From assembly GCA_903885885.1 (NCBI GenBank), contig CAISKJ010000242.1, positions 1-6,236 on the forward strand: DNA of 6,236 nt, written 5' to 3'. This DNA comes from an uncultured delta proteobacterium. Its GTDB lineage: Bacteria > Myxococcota_A > Polyangia > Polyangiales > Ga0077539. A program made the translations under genes and the position numbers. Below, one piece after another: positions 1 through 6,236 of this stretch (the first letter of the stretch is position 1; each line of letters begins with the position of its first letter). Under the pieces are notes generated by a model. It was not told the origin of the DNA and ran no database searches. It saw nothing but the letters and a program-made list of their open reading frames with translations.

Positions 1-366
1 CGCGGGGAGCTCGCGCCCCGTGAGCATCGCCACGGTCACGGCCACCCAGGGCTTCGGGAGCTCGGTCGCGCGCTGCGTGCCGTTGCGCATCGTCACCTCG
101 ACGTCGCAGCCGCGCACGCGCAGCGACACCACGCCCATCGCCACGAGGCGCTCGATCGCGGGCGTCCATGGGCGCGCGGCGCGGCGCCACTCGCGCTCGG
201 CGTCGTCGCGCATCGCCGCGGGAATCTCCTCGCGCTCCGGCGCCTTCGCCCCCGCGGGCAGGGCCGGCGCGAGGCCGTCGTCGGTGGTGCGCTTCCGATG
301 GCGCACGAGCGGAGCCGTCGGCGCGGGGCTCAGGCCCTCGAGCGCGAGCGCGCGAAGCCGCTCCAT
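1..366 (-). CDS. Unrecognised protein, N-terminal part (runs off left edge)
   Basis: On the minus strand an open frame runs from an ATG at 366-364 to the left edge with no stop, giving 122 codons; nearly all end in G or C, as in the other genes here, which is the main support for coding. The protein begins MERLRALALEGLSPAP. Residues 20-60 are charged and proline/alanine-rich and look like a flexible linker. From about residue 63 (RPWTPAIERLVAMGVVSLRV) it looks folded, with a helix followed by strands, then a PKPWVAVTVAML segment near residues 104-114. There is no signal peptide or clear membrane span, so it is probably cytoplasmic. I recognise no family. The frame stays open upstream of the ATG and an in-frame GTG lies at 381-379, so the start could be five codons earlier; neither start has a good Shine-Dalgarno sequence. 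It is divergent from the lipoprotein gene. Confidence 0.72.
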   Translation of the reverse strand, partial: MERLRALALEGLSPAPTAPLVRHRKRTTDDGLAPALPAGAKAPEREEIPAAMRDDAEREWRRAARPWTPAIERLVAMGVVSLRVRGCDVEVTMRNGTQRATELPKPWVAVTVAMLTGRELPA

Positions 367-371
367 CGTAT

Positions 372-386
372 CCGTCGCCACGACGG
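372..386. repeat. Short inverted repeat next to the left gene's start
   Basis: CCGTCG (372-377) and CGACGG (381-386) are perfect 6-bp inverted arms separated by CCA. The repeat begins 5 bp upstream of the minus-strand ATG at 366. In RNA it could form a GC-rich hairpin over the ribosome-binding area; as DNA it could be a small operator. In DNA this GC-rich, 6-bp arms arise often by chance, so function is unproven. Confidence 0.25.
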
Positions 387-492
387 CGGAGGGTACACCA
401 CTTCGGCGCCCTCGCAGCCGCGCGCGCACATCGACGAAAACCCCTTCGCGGCAGGTGTTCCCATGGCCGACGAGGCGCGGTAGGGTGGCCGC

Positions 493-498
493 GAGAGG
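493..498 (+). promoter_or_regulatory. Ribosome binding site of the lipoprotein gene
   Basis: GAGAGG lies 11 nt before the ATG at 510. It supports this start over in-frame codons farther upstream, as does the lipoprotein signal peptide that begins directly at residue 1. The frame is open back to position 168, but that stretch overlaps the divergent left gene and encodes arginine-rich shadow sequence. Confidence 0.55.
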
Positions 499-509
499 TA
501 GCAATTCCC

Positions 510-3500
510 ATGGAGAGCTCACGGAGGCGACGGGCGGGCGCCCTCGTCGGCGCGGCTTCGAGCGTCGCCCTGTTCGTGTCGTGCGCGCCCGACTTCGACA
601 CCACGCGACGCGCGGCCCCCATCGGCACGGTCGGGTCCGAGGTGTTCAACGTGCTCTGCGAGCGCGTTCACGTTGGCGAGACGCCCACCGACGTCACCTT
701 CGAACGCGGTCGCCCCCCCTGCACGCAGGGCCTCGCAGCCACCGCGACGGCCCCGCGCGGCGTCGGTCCCAAAACCGTCGCCCTCGCGCGCATGCGCGCC
801 GACGTGGTGACGAGCCTCGACGCCGCGATGCCGCGCGCCACGTACACCCCGCTCGACCGGCTGCTCACCGACCTCTTGCCCCTCTACGGCCCCGACGGCG
901 CGGGCCGCGTCGACGCGCTGCGCCGCCCCGTCGTCGAGACGCCCGACGGCGGCGTCGCCCTCGCCGAAGACCTGCTGCCCCAGACCACGCGCGCCCTCTC
1001 GTCGCTCGTCACGCGCATCGGCAACGATCAAGACGCGCTCCTCGCCCTCGAGCGCATGTCCTTGCGGCAGGGGTATCGCCCTGTGCGCGTGTCCTTCGGC
1101 CTCATGCGCCCGACGCTCGCCTACGACCGCGTCGACGGTCTGCTCGACACGACCTTTCGCATGTTTCGCGACGAGACCCTCGTGTCGCCCGCGGGCGTCG
1201 CCAACGGCGAGTTCAACACCATGCTCGCGGTGCTGCGCGGCGAGTTCGCCGACGCCCGCGCCGCCACCGCCGAAGAGTCCGTGGGCGGCACCACGCTCGA
1301 CGCGCTCACCAACCTTCTGCTCCGCACCGACACGTCGCTCTCGCTCGGTCAGCCCATCGACCTCGTGCGGCGCAACACCTGTGGCTTCGCGCTGCTGAGC
1401 GGCCCCGTCGCGGCGCCCTTCGTCGACGCCGACGGCAACGGCGTGGTCGACACGGTGCGCTGCGTCCCCGTCGATGCGATGCGCCAACCGCTTCGCAACG
1501 CGCCCACACCCTTTCTCGCCCGGGGCGCGGCGGACACCCCACGCGATGCCGCGGGGCGCCCCACCGTCACCGGCGGCGGAGCGCTGCGGTATCAGTACGT
1601 CGACCTCAACGCGTCGATGCTCGGCGCGATGGCGCGGCAGCTCCCGCCGCTCCTCGCCGGGCCCGACGCGCGCGCGCTGCAGCTGCTCCACGGCGCGCAG
1701 GGCCTCCTGGGCGACCGCGCGATGAGCTCGCGGATGTACTCCAGCGGGCCCCTCGCATACCGACAGTTTACCGCGCAGGCTTCGCCCCTCGTCGACCTCG
1801 TGCACGGCGTGAGCGTGCTCCTCGGGCACAAGGACGCGCCCGCGATGCTCTCGATGGCGCGCCAGCTCATGACGGGCGCCAACGAGGCGCGCCTCGCGCG
1901 GGTGATGGGCGCGCTGCTCGCGGTGAAGGCCGTCTCCGACCGCTACCCTGCCGTCACGATGGATGCGCGCTCGGTGATCTGGGACGACGTGATGAGCGTC
2001 GTGCGACGCATCGCGGCGGAGCCGGGGCTCCTCGAAGACATTCTCAACTCCGTGGCCGACAGCACGCGCCCGCTGGGCACCACGGGCCTGTGGGAGCCCA
2101 CCTGCGCGGGCACCATTCCCTCCGAGAACCTCGCGCGCTCCTTCGGCGCGTACATGGGCCACCGCGACCGCCTCGAGCCCGACTGGTCGTCGCCCGCGGC
2201 CTACAACCGCCACGTGCTCGGGCCCCTCACCCGCGAGCCCGACCGCGCGCGCCCCGACACGCAGAGCTGGCAGATGCCGGGCAGCGCCGACGACAACCGC
2301 AGCGCGCAGGGGCGGCTCTTTCACCTCGTCGACGACCTGCGCGGCGCCGAGATGTGCAACAAGCCCAACGCCGCGGTGCGCGTGCACTTCAACGTGCCCC
2401 TGCTCGGCGAGCAGGCCATCAGCGTGCCGGGCGCGACCAACATCCCCGCGTGCGGCCTCGTGCGCATCCCCGACGCGGCCACGTTCTACCTTCGCACCGT
2501 GGTGGGCGGTCGCCGCGGCATTCTTCCGCTGAGCATCCCGGGGCTTCTGGGCACCGTGACCGACATTGCGCGGCGCTTCGGCGTGAGCCTCGACTCGACG
2601 CTCGACGGCCTCGTGCAGAGCCAGTCGGCGCTCACGGGCTTCGGCACCGAGCCCGCGCCTTACGCCGTCGCGCGGCTGGTGTTCAACCCCAACCCCAACG
2701 CGTTTCTCCGCGACCTGCTCGACCCCGTGCGCGTGCGCAACGCCGACGGCGTCGACGTCGCGCGCAACCCCGAGTACCTCGTGCGCAACTACCACCGCGG
2801 AACCATCTTCGCGTGGGAGACCAACTGCTTCTACGACTCCGTGCGCCCCCTCGCGACGGCCTTCGTGCGCCACGATCGGCACCGCACCGACAACCGCCTC
2901 GACCCGCAGCTCGCGCCCGGCGCCGACCCGGCCACCATGGCCCCGAGCGTCATCGACACCACCCACGGCGCGTCGCTCTTCGTCGACCTCTTCACCACCT
3001 TTCACCGTCACTGGGCCACGGCGCAGGCCGGTGATTTTCAGACTTCCACGCGCTGTGCGACGTGCTCCGCGGGGCGCAATTTCGGCTGGCGCGACGGGGC
3101 TTCGCGCTACGAGCCCATCCTCGCCGAGGTGCTGCGCGGCGACCTGCTGAGCGGCCTCGGCGCGCTCACGCTCGCGCTGCGCGACATCGACCCCCGCGCG
3201 GGCAACGTGTGCACCGACCCCGGCCGCCCCGGCGTGCGCCGCGCGTGCACCGGCGTCGATGTGACGGCCGCACTCGTTCGCGCGCTCGTGATGCCCAACG
3301 CGCCCGCCCTCGACGGCACGCCCGCGGTCCCCGCCGCGCCCGCCGCGCGCGACGGCGCGACGCGCACGCTGTGGAGCGACGGCGCCACCCCCGACGACCA
3401 GACGCTCTACACGCTCTTCGCCGCGGCCTTCAACGCGATGGACCCGCGCATCGACCGCGCCCCCGCGCAGCGCGAGAGCTGGAACGCCGCGCGCTCCGCC

Positions 3501-4253
3501 ATCGTCGACCAGTTTCTCTCGGTCGACGGCAGCGGCGCGTCGTCGCAGTTTCACAACCGCGCGATGGCGCCCATCACGCGCATGGCCGCGTCGTGGGCCG
3601 TCGATCGCATCGCCGCGCACCGTTCCGCGGGCGACTTCGACCGCTGGGCGCGCGACCCCGAGCGCGGCCTCGCGGGGCGCATGGCTGCCTCGATGCGAGG
3701 CCCGGCCTTCGCGAGCGCGCTCGACCTCGCGCTGGCGCTCTACAGCGACCGCGAGGCGCGCACCACGATGGGCGCCTATCTCGCGTACCTGTTGAGCGAC
3801 GCGACCGCCGGCGACCCCGCGCGCCACGGCACCAACCTCGCGACCACGCTCACCGCCGTGGGCGACCTGCTCCAGGTCGTGCGCGCCGATCAAGACATCG
3901 ATCCGTTCTTGCACGCGCTCGCGCCCGCGATGGAGCCGCGCACGGGCACCGTTCCGCTCTCGCTGCGCTTCCTCGATCGGGCGCGCGGTTACGACCCCGA
4001 GCGCGTGCTCACACGCGTGTTGGGCAACCTCACGCTGCGCCCCGCGGCCGCCGATCCGCTCACGCCCGAAGGCCTCTCGACGCTGGCCGACGCGATCGCC
4101 GACACGCACCGTCTCACGCCGGGCGACCACGGCCCCCTCGGCGCGCTCGATTTTCGCGCGGTGCTCTTGCAGGTAGCCGATTTCTTCGGCGACGACCGCA
4201 GGGGGATGGAGCAGTTCTACGCGATCGTGCAGCACCGGAGGCTCGCCCAATGA
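510..4253 (+). CDS. Large cysteine-containing lipoprotein of unknown family
   Basis: This encodes 1,247 residues. The N-terminus has an arginine-rich n-region (residues 5-8), a hydrophobic core (9-23) and a lipobox-like LFVSC with Cys25 as the lipidation site. Phe at -3 is not the usual Leu, so type II signal peptide is likely rather than certain. Ala at +2 rather than Asp argues against inner-membrane retention under the Asp+2 rule, so outer-membrane anchoring facing the periplasm is inferred. Twelve further cysteines lie at 50, 71, 291, 318, 532, 616, 648, 773, 849, 852, 901 and 913; the even number and local pairing suggest disulfides. A calcium-loop-like DxDxNGxxD occupies 306-314. Much of the rest reads as amphipathic helices, with loosely similar segments near 167-183, 436-454, 497-517, 1074-1095 and 1121-1141, possibly a degenerate helical-repeat scaffold. 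No catalytic motif was found. Its stop overlaps the start of the FadL-like gene, implying a shared job at the outer membrane, perhaps handling that channel's cargo. I do not recognise the family. Confidence 0.88.
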   Translation: MESSRRRRAGALVGAASSVALFVSCAPDFDTTRRAAPIGTVGSEVFNVLCERVHVGETPTDVTFERGRPPCTQGLAATATAPRGVGPKTVALARMRADVVTSLDAAMPRATYTPLDRLLTDLLPLYGPDGAGRVDALRRPVVETPDGGVALAEDLLPQTTRALSSLVTRIGNDQDALLALERMSLRQGYRPVRVSFGLMRPTLAYDRVDGLLDTTFRMFRDETLVSPAGVANGEFNTMLAVLRGEFADARAATAEESVGGTTLDALTNLLLRTDTSLSLGQPIDLVRRNTCGFALLSGPVAAPFVDADGNGVVDTVRCVPVDAMRQPLRNAPTPFLARGAADTPRDAAGRPTVTGGGALRYQYVDLNASMLGAMARQLPPLLAGPDARALQLLHGAQGLLGDRAMSSRMYSSGPLAYRQFTAQASPLVDLVHGVSVLLGHKDAPAMLSMARQLMTGANEARLARVMGALLAVKAVSDRYPAVTMDARSVIWDDVMSVVRRIAAEPGLLEDILNSVADSTRPLGTTGLWEPTCAGTIPSENLARSFGAYMGHRDRLEPDWSSPAAYNRHVLGPLTREPDRARPDTQSWQMPGSADDNRSAQGRLFHLVDDLRGAEMCNKPNAAVRVHFNVPLLGEQAISVPGATNIPACGLVRIPDAATFYLRTVVGGRRGILPLSIPGLLGTVTDIARRFGVSLDSTLDGLVQSQSALTGFGTEPAPYAVARLVFNPNPNAFLRDLLDPVRVRNADGVDVARNPEYLVRNYHRGTIFAWETNCFYDSVRPLATAFVRHDRHRTDNRLDPQLAPGADPATMAPSVIDTTHGASLFVDLFTTFHRHWATAQAGDFQTSTRCATCSAGRNFGWRDGASRYEPILAEVLRGDLLSGLGALTLALRDIDPRAGNVCTDPGRPGVRRACTGVDVTAALVRALVMPNAPALDGTPAVPAAPAARDGATRTLWSDGATPDDQTLYTLFAAAFNAMDPRIDRAPAQRESWNAARSAIVDQFLSVDGSGASSQFHNRAMAPITRMAASWAVDRIAAHRSAGDFDRWARDPERGLAGRMAASMRGPAFASALDLALALYSDREARTTMGAYLAYLLSDATAGDPARHGTNLATTLTAVGDLLQVVRADQDIDPFLHALAPAMEPRTGTVPLSLRFLDRARGYDPERVLTRVLGNLTLRPAAADPLTPEGLSTLADAIADTHRLTPGDHGPLGALDFRAVLLQVADFFGDDRRGMEQFYAIVQHRRLAQ
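4236..4241 (+). promoter_or_regulatory. Ribosome binding site of the FadL-like gene, inside the lipoprotein gene
   Basis: CGGAGG sits 8 nt before the ATG at 4250, within the last codons of the lipoprotein gene. With the 4-nt ATGA stop/start overlap (4250-4253) it fixes the start of the second gene and suggests translational coupling. Confidence 0.7.
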
Positions 4254-5668
4254 GGCGCTTGACCACGCTCGCCGCGGCGCTCACGACAACGCTCGCGACC
4301 CTCACCTCGGGCGCCCTCGCGGGGGGCTTCTACCTCGTCGACCGCGGCGTGCGCCCCCTCGGCCGCGGCGGGGCCTTCGTGGCCGGCGCCGACGACCAGC
4401 ACGCCGTCTGGTACAACCCCGCGGGCCTCTCCGAGGCGGGCAACGGGCTGCTCGTCGATGGCGCGCTCGTGCTCTTCGCGAACACGTACACCCGCACGGC
4501 GCGGCCCGACCCCGCGATGCCGATGGTCACCTTCGCGCCCGTGCAGGGGCGCGGCGCGCCCATTCCCATTCCGACGCTCGTGGTGACGCACGATTTCGGG
4601 CTGCGAAACTTTCGCTTCGCCGCGGGCGCGTACGCCCCCTACGCGGCGCTGCCCACCTACGACAACGCCCCGCTCGCGCCGCAGCGATACTCGCTCATCA
4701 CGCTCGACGGCTCGGCGCTCGCGGTGGCAGGCGTGTGGGCCGCGTGGAAGCCGCACCCGATGATCTCCGTCGGCGCGGGCGTGCAGGTGCTCATCGGGTC
4801 GTTCGTGTCGCAGCTCGCGTTCTCGGCCTGCCCCGCGACGGTGACCTGCGCGCCCGAAGACCCGCAGTGGGACTCGCTCGCGCAGCTCAACGTGGGCCCC
4901 ATCGTGGCGCCGACGGGCAACGTGGGCGTGCGCTTCAACCCCCATCGCAGGGTGTCGATCGGCGCGTCGTTCAACCTCCCGATCACCGTCGACGCGGGGG
5001 CGAAGCTCGACGTGCGGCTCCCCTCGGCGCCCTTCTACGACGGCGCCCGCGTCGAGGGAAACAGCGCCCAGGTGGGCTTCACCCTCGCGCCCATCGCGCG
5101 CGTCGGCGTCGAGCTTCGGCCCGCGGCGCGCACCCGCGTCGAGCTCGCCGCCACCTGGGAGGGCTGGAGCGTGCACGACGCGATCAACCTCGCCCCGCGG
5201 GGCGTGCGCATCGTCAACGCCCGCGCCGTCGGCACCTACGAGGTGGGCAACGTGTCGCTCGCGCGCAACTTTCAAGACGTGTGGAGCGTGCGCGTGGGCG
5301 GCGAGCACCGCTTCGACGTGGGGACGTATTCCGTCACCGCGCGCGCGGGCTTCTCGTACGAGACCAGCGCCACCCCGGCGGCCTACACGAGCGTGCTCAC
5401 CTTCGACGCCGACAAGGCCACCGTGTCGCTCGGCGCGTCGCTCGCGCGCGGGCGCTTTCGCCTCGACGCGGTGTACGCGCACACCTTCTGGGGATCCGTC
5501 GACACGACGCCCTGCGCGTACGATCCGCGCGCCCCGACGCGCTGTCAGGGGCTCTACCCCACGGCGCCCTTTCGCGCCGGGCTCAACGCGCCGCGGTACA
5601 CCGTCAACGGCGGCTCCTACGATCCGACGCTCAACGTATTCGGGCTCGGGCTCCAATACGCTTTTTGA
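4250..5668 (+). CDS. OmpP1/FadL/TodX-family outer-membrane channel protein
   Basis: The 472-residue product is within the family's usual size. Residues 1-24 form a Sec signal peptide (MRRL then an Ala/Thr/Leu-rich core) with probable cleavage after Ala-Leu-Ala24. The mature protein starts GGFYLVDRGVRPLGRGG and carries the family hallmark GADDQHAVWYNPAGL at 46-60; this N-terminal part forms the plug (hatch) inside the barrel in known FadL structures. The rest shows alternating hydrophobic/polar strands typical of a beta-barrel and ends in Gln-Tyr-Ala-Phe, the usual C-terminal aromatic signal for barrel assembly. Two close cysteine pairs, Cys194/Cys200 and Cys422/Cys432, are likely disulfides in external loops. 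Known relatives import long-chain fatty acids or aromatic hydrocarbons by diffusion; the substrate here cannot be read from sequence. Coupling to the preceding lipoprotein gene suggests one transcript and related function. Family assignment is firm; E. coli FadL orthology is not claimed. Confidence 0.93.
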   Translation: MRRLTTLAAALTTTLATLTSGALAGGFYLVDRGVRPLGRGGAFVAGADDQHAVWYNPAGLSEAGNGLLVDGALVLFANTYTRTARPDPAMPMVTFAPVQGRGAPIPIPTLVVTHDFGLRNFRFAAGAYAPYAALPTYDNAPLAPQRYSLITLDGSALAVAGVWAAWKPHPMISVGAGVQVLIGSFVSQLAFSACPATVTCAPEDPQWDSLAQLNVGPIVAPTGNVGVRFNPHRRVSIGASFNLPITVDAGAKLDVRLPSAPFYDGARVEGNSAQVGFTLAPIARVGVELRPAARTRVELAATWEGWSVHDAINLAPRGVRIVNARAVGTYEVGNVSLARNFQDVWSVRVGGEHRFDVGTYSVTARAGFSYETSATPAAYTSVLTFDADKATVSLGASLARGRFRLDAVYAHTFWGSVDTTPCAYDPRAPTRCQGLYPTAPFRAGLNAPRYTVNGGSYDPTLNVFGLGLQYAF

Positions 5669-5748
5669 GGTATGGAGCGCGCCCGCCGCGCGAAGGCTGC
5701 GGGGCGCCTCTTCAGTTCACATTCAGGCAAGAACGGCAGTTTGATTCC
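5669..5748 (+). other. Intergenic gap before yhbY
   Basis: Eighty bases separate the FadL-like gene from yhbY. The first half is GC-rich, with a short GCGCG/CGCGC inverted repeat but no T-tract, so it is not a convincing terminator. The second half (about 5711-5748) is clearly less GC-rich. It contains TTCACA (5716-5721) and TTTGAT (5740-5745) with an 18-bp spacer, resembling -35/-10 boxes, but this would place the transcript start at or past the yhbY ATG. No strong Shine-Dalgarno sequence precedes yhbY. Whether yhbY is read through from the upstream pair or has its own promoter is undecided. Confidence 0.3.
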
Positions 5749-6042
5749 ATGGCACTCACCAGCAAGCAGGCGCGGCACCTCCGCGCGCTCGGGCATCACC
5801 TCGACCCCGTGGTTCATCTCGGCAAGGCCGGCGTCACCGAAGGCCTCCAGAAGGCCATCGACGCGGCCCTCGTCGATCACGAACTCGTGAAGGTGAAGCT
5901 CAACCCCGAGGCGAGCGAAGACCGTCACGAGGCCGCCGCGGCCCTCGCGCTGGCCCTCAAGGCCGACCTCGCCCAGGTGCTCGGCCGCACGTTTCTGCTC
6001 TACAGAAGGCACCCCAGCGAGCCGAAGATCAAGCTCCCGTAG
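5749..6042 (+). CDS. yhbY: YhbY-type CRM-domain RNA-binding protein
   Basis: The 97-residue product matches the size and layout of E. coli YhbY, a single CRM (CRS1/YhbY) domain. Recognisable features in order are the opening LTSKQARHLRALGHHLDPVV, the RNA-contacting GxxG loop (Gly25-Lys-Ala-Gly28) followed by VTEGL, the helix ending DHELVKVKL (43-51), a helix rich in Ala/Leu (61-79), and the closing GRTFLLYRR strand (79-87) with KIKLP at the C-terminus. YhbY associates with pre-50S ribosomal particles and is thought to act in large-subunit assembly in the cytoplasm. The start is chosen by family alignment, since no good ribosome binding site is visible. It follows the FadL-like gene by 80 bp in the same direction but has no evident functional tie to it. 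Its last 43 bp overlap the convergent membrane-protein gene. Confidence 0.95.
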   Translation: MALTSKQARHLRALGHHLDPVVHLGKAGVTEGLQKAIDAALVDHELVKVKLNPEASEDRHEAAAALALALKADLAQVLGRTFLLYRRHPSEPKIKLP

Positions 6043-6236
6043 CCGCTCCCGATCGCGAAGGCGAGCAGGCCCACGGCCAGCACGAGCCCCGCCGCCGCCA
6101 GCCACGAGTACACCCGCGCGACCTTGCGACGGTTCTCGATGAAGGTCTTCGAAAGCACCCGCGAGGGCCTGCGGGCCTTCGCGGCGGTGAGGGTCGGGTT
6201 GCGCCGCGGCGCGGGCGCGAGCACCGCGCCTTGAAG
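6000..6236 (-). CDS. Small membrane protein, or C-terminal part of a larger one (right edge)
   Basis: On the minus strand a frame runs from the right edge to a TAG at 6002-6000. Codons end almost always in G or C and the product has a sensible membrane topology, so I consider it real. It may begin at the GTG at 6224-6222, giving 74 residues, with AAGG 4 nt upstream as a weak, closely spaced ribosome binding site; the frame is also open to the edge, so it may be the end of a longer protein. Counting from that GTG, residues 6-38 are strongly basic (Arg/Lys-rich), probably cytoplasmic. Residues 39-59 form a clear transmembrane helix (WLAAAGLVLAVGLLAFAI), followed by a glycine-rich hydrophobic tail to residue 74. 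No family is recognised. The final 14 codons plus stop lie antisense to the end of yhbY. Confidence 0.6.
   Translation of the reverse strand, partial: LQGAVLAPAPRRNPTLTAAKARRPSRVLSKTFIENRRKVARVYSWLAAAGLVLAVGLLAFAIGSGYGSLIFGSLGCLL

Larger units (their letters stand above)
367..509. promoter_or_regulatory. Divergent intergenic region, presumed promoters
   Basis: This gap lies between two genes pointing away from each other, so promoters for both should sit in it. I see only weak hexamers: TAGGGT at 481-486 on the plus strand and TACCCT at 395-390 on the minus strand, both of -10 type, neither with a convincing -35 box. The stretch 435-444 (cgaaaacccc) is the least GC-rich part. No operator or riboswitch is recognisable. 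The assignment rests on gene arrangement, not on a clear motif. Confidence 0.3.

Noticed and set aside
168..509. An in-frame upstream extension of the lipoprotein gene
   Set aside because: It overlaps the divergent left gene, is arginine-rich, and would bury the signal peptide 114 residues into the protein.
510..584. Tat (twin-arginine) signal at the lipoprotein N-terminus
   Set aside because: Four arginines are present, but they are followed by Ala-Gly rather than the hydrophobic Tat consensus residues. A Sec lipoprotein signal fits better.
20..3034. A 1,004-codon plus-strand open frame in another phase
   Set aside because: The product is an extremely arginine-, alanine- and proline-rich sequence with no folded character. 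It covers the left gene in antisense and the lipoprotein gene out of frame; GC bias explains the lack of stops.
3054..3068. Possible c-type heme attachment site (CxxC) in the lipoprotein
   Set aside because: The required histidine after the second cysteine is replaced by serine.
3062..4249. An in-frame N-terminal extension of the FadL-like protein back to 3062
   Set aside because: The upstream residues are arginine-rich shadow of the lipoprotein gene. The ATG at 4250 has a strong ribosome binding site and begins a textbook signal peptide.
519..4250. A 1,243-codon open frame antisense to nearly the whole lipoprotein gene
   Set aside because: It is exactly codon-aligned with the sense gene. 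Stops there would need TTA, CTA or TCA sense codons, which such GC-rich genes almost never use. Its product is Arg/Gly/Ala/Val/Glu/His-rich shadow sequence, while the sense strand has a lipobox, a ribosome binding site and coupling to the next gene.
4217..5656. A 479-codon frame antisense to the FadL-like gene
   Set aside because: It is again codon-aligned with the sense gene and explained by missing TTA/CTA/TCA codons. The sense product has clear family motifs.
5675..5710. Rho-independent terminator after the FadL-like gene
   Set aside because: Only a 5-bp GC stem and an imperfect second pairing are visible, with no run of T residues.
4735..5748. An in-frame upstream extension of yhbY through the FadL-like gene
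   Set aside because: The extension is shadow sequence. Starting at 5749 gives the family's normal length and N-terminus.
5672..5890. A 72-codon plus-strand frame just after the FadL-like gene
   Set aside because: Most of it overlaps yhbY in another phase, with a serine/arginine/proline-rich product and no ribosome binding site.

Overview
The window is very GC-rich (above 70% by eye, not counted), with almost every codon ending in G or C. It holds a large secreted lipoprotein gene, a FadL/OmpP1-type outer-membrane channel gene and a small CRM-domain (YhbY) gene. This combination points to a Gram-negative bacterium with big genes and a lipoprotein-rich envelope. A member of the Myxococcota (Polyangiales type) is the most likely source, but that is an inference from composition and gene style, not from a marker gene.

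Layout. Positions 1-366 (minus strand) carry the N-terminal 122 codons of an unrecognised protein whose C-terminus lies beyond the left edge. A divergent intergenic region of about 140 bp (367-509) separates it from a two-gene plus-strand unit. The first gene (510-4253) encodes a 1,247-residue lipoprotein of unknown family. It is mostly helical in appearance, with 12 cysteines besides the lipobox cysteine and one DxDxNGxxD calcium-loop-like motif. The second gene (4250-5668) encodes a 472-residue outer-membrane protein of the OmpP1/FadL/TodX family. Its start codon overlaps the lipoprotein stop codon as ATGA, so the two are very likely co-translated. After an 80-bp gap comes yhbY (5749-6042, plus), a 97-residue CRM-domain RNA-binding protein linked to ribosome assembly. 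Its 3' end overlaps, tail to tail by 43 bp, a minus-strand gene (6000 to the right edge) ending in a hydrophobic membrane segment.

How the parts may work together. The lipoprotein and FadL-like channel look like one envelope unit: a beta-barrel that could pass hydrophobic molecules across the outer membrane, and a large lipid-anchored partner made with it. The pairing is visible in the sequence; the joint function is inference. yhbY and the two edge genes have no evident functional link to this pair. I found no RNA genes, CRISPR arrays, insertion sequences, attachment sites or phage genes. The only candidate for something undescribed is the lipoprotein/FadL pair.
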